From NCBI GenBank assembly GCA_049423145.1, contig JBMSQF010000090.1, positions 1-6,197 of the forward strand: 6,197 bases of DNA. The letters are read 5' to 3'. A program made the position numbers and the translations under genes. The notes under the pieces were generated by a model. The model was not told the DNA's origin and did not search any database. It saw nothing but the letters and a program-made list of their open reading frames with translations. This stretch comes from RFTU01 sp049423145 (lineage in GTDB: Bacteria; Pseudomonadota; Gammaproteobacteria; Burkholderiales; Burkholderiaceae_C). Of this stretch, positions 5,835 through 6,197 are shown one piece after another. Within the stretch, counting starts at the first letter, position 1. Each line of letters starts with the position of its first letter.

Positions 5835-6197
5835 TTACACGCGCTTCTTGTACTCGTGCGTGCGGGTGTCGATTTCAATCTTGTCGCCATCCTCTACGAA
5901 CAGCGGCACCGAAATTTCGAAGCCCGTACCGGCCAAGCGGGCGGGCTTCATCACCTTGCCCGAGGTGTCACCCTTGACGGCCGGTTCCGTGTTGATGGCC
6001 CGCACGACCGTGGTGGGCATTTCCACCGAGATGGCCTTGCCGTCGTAGAAGGTGACCTCCACCGTCATCCCATCCTCGAGGTAGTTCAGGGCGTCGCCCA
6101 TGTTCTCGGATTCCACCTCGTACTGGTTGTACTCGGTGTCCATGAACACGTACATCGGGTCGGCGAAGTAGGAGTAGGTGCACTCCTTCTTGTCCAG
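5835..6197 (-). CDS. efp: elongation factor P, C-terminal part (5' end outside window)
   Basis: The frame is open from the window edge and ends at TAA (5837-5835), giving the last 120 residues of a protein normally about 185 long. EF-P binds between the P and E sites of the ribosome and relieves stalling at polyproline stretches. Visible are TYSYFADPMYVFMD (fragment 7-20), typical of bacterial EF-P domain II, then YLEDGM and FYDGKAISVEMP, and the domain III signature AVKGDTSGKVMKPA (79-92) with the closing DKIEIDTRTHEY. These match EF-P of Burkholderiales as I recall them. The missing part, domain I, carries the tip residue that is post-translationally modified; in many betaproteobacteria this is an arginine rhamnosylated by EarP, but that cannot be checked here. 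It is the upstream neighbour of mnmC on the same strand. Confidence 0.96.
   Translation of the reverse strand: MDKKECTYSYFADPMYVFMDTEYNQYEVESENMGDALNYLEDGMTVEVTFYDGKAISVEMPTTVVRAINTEPAVKGDTSGKVMKPARLAGTGFEISVPLFVEDGDKIEIDTRTHEYKKRV

Overview
The window is high-GC, tightly packed chromosomal housekeeping DNA. It very probably comes from a betaproteobacterium of the order Burkholderiales, perhaps near the Comamonadaceae. This rests on recalled resemblance of the elongation factor P C-terminus, the RpiA ending and the fused MnmC to that group, plus the high GC; no database search was possible. I see no mobile element, CRISPR array, tRNA or rRNA, and no candidate for a new multi-gene system.

Layout from left to right: (1) the last 57 codons of a 3-oxoacid CoA-transferase beta subunit (+); (2) a complete gamma-glutamyltransferase with a lipoprotein signal (+); (3) class 2 dihydroorotate dehydrogenase pyrD (-), meeting the transferase gene tail to tail across 15 bp; (4) ribose-5-phosphate isomerase rpiA (+), divergent from pyrD across 39 bp; (5) the bifunctional wobble-uridine tRNA modification gene mnmC (-), whose 3' end overlaps the 3' end of rpiA by 20 bp; (6) the C-terminal two thirds of elongation factor P (-), upstream of mnmC by 54 bp and cut by the window edge.

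Only about 133 bp (25+15+39+54) lie outside coding sequence, so promoters and terminators must be very short or sit inside neighbouring genes. Two pairings make functional sense. PyrD makes orotate, and RpiA interconverts ribose-5-phosphate, the precursor of the PRPP that is joined to orotate in UMP synthesis. EF-P and MnmC both act on translation, one at the ribosome and one on the tRNA wobble base, and could be co-transcribed. The acyl-CoA and glutathione-related genes at the left look like unrelated neighbours. The points most worth a second look are the lipoprotein form and altered substrate-side loops of the gamma-glutamyltransferase, and the overlapping and very short gene borders.
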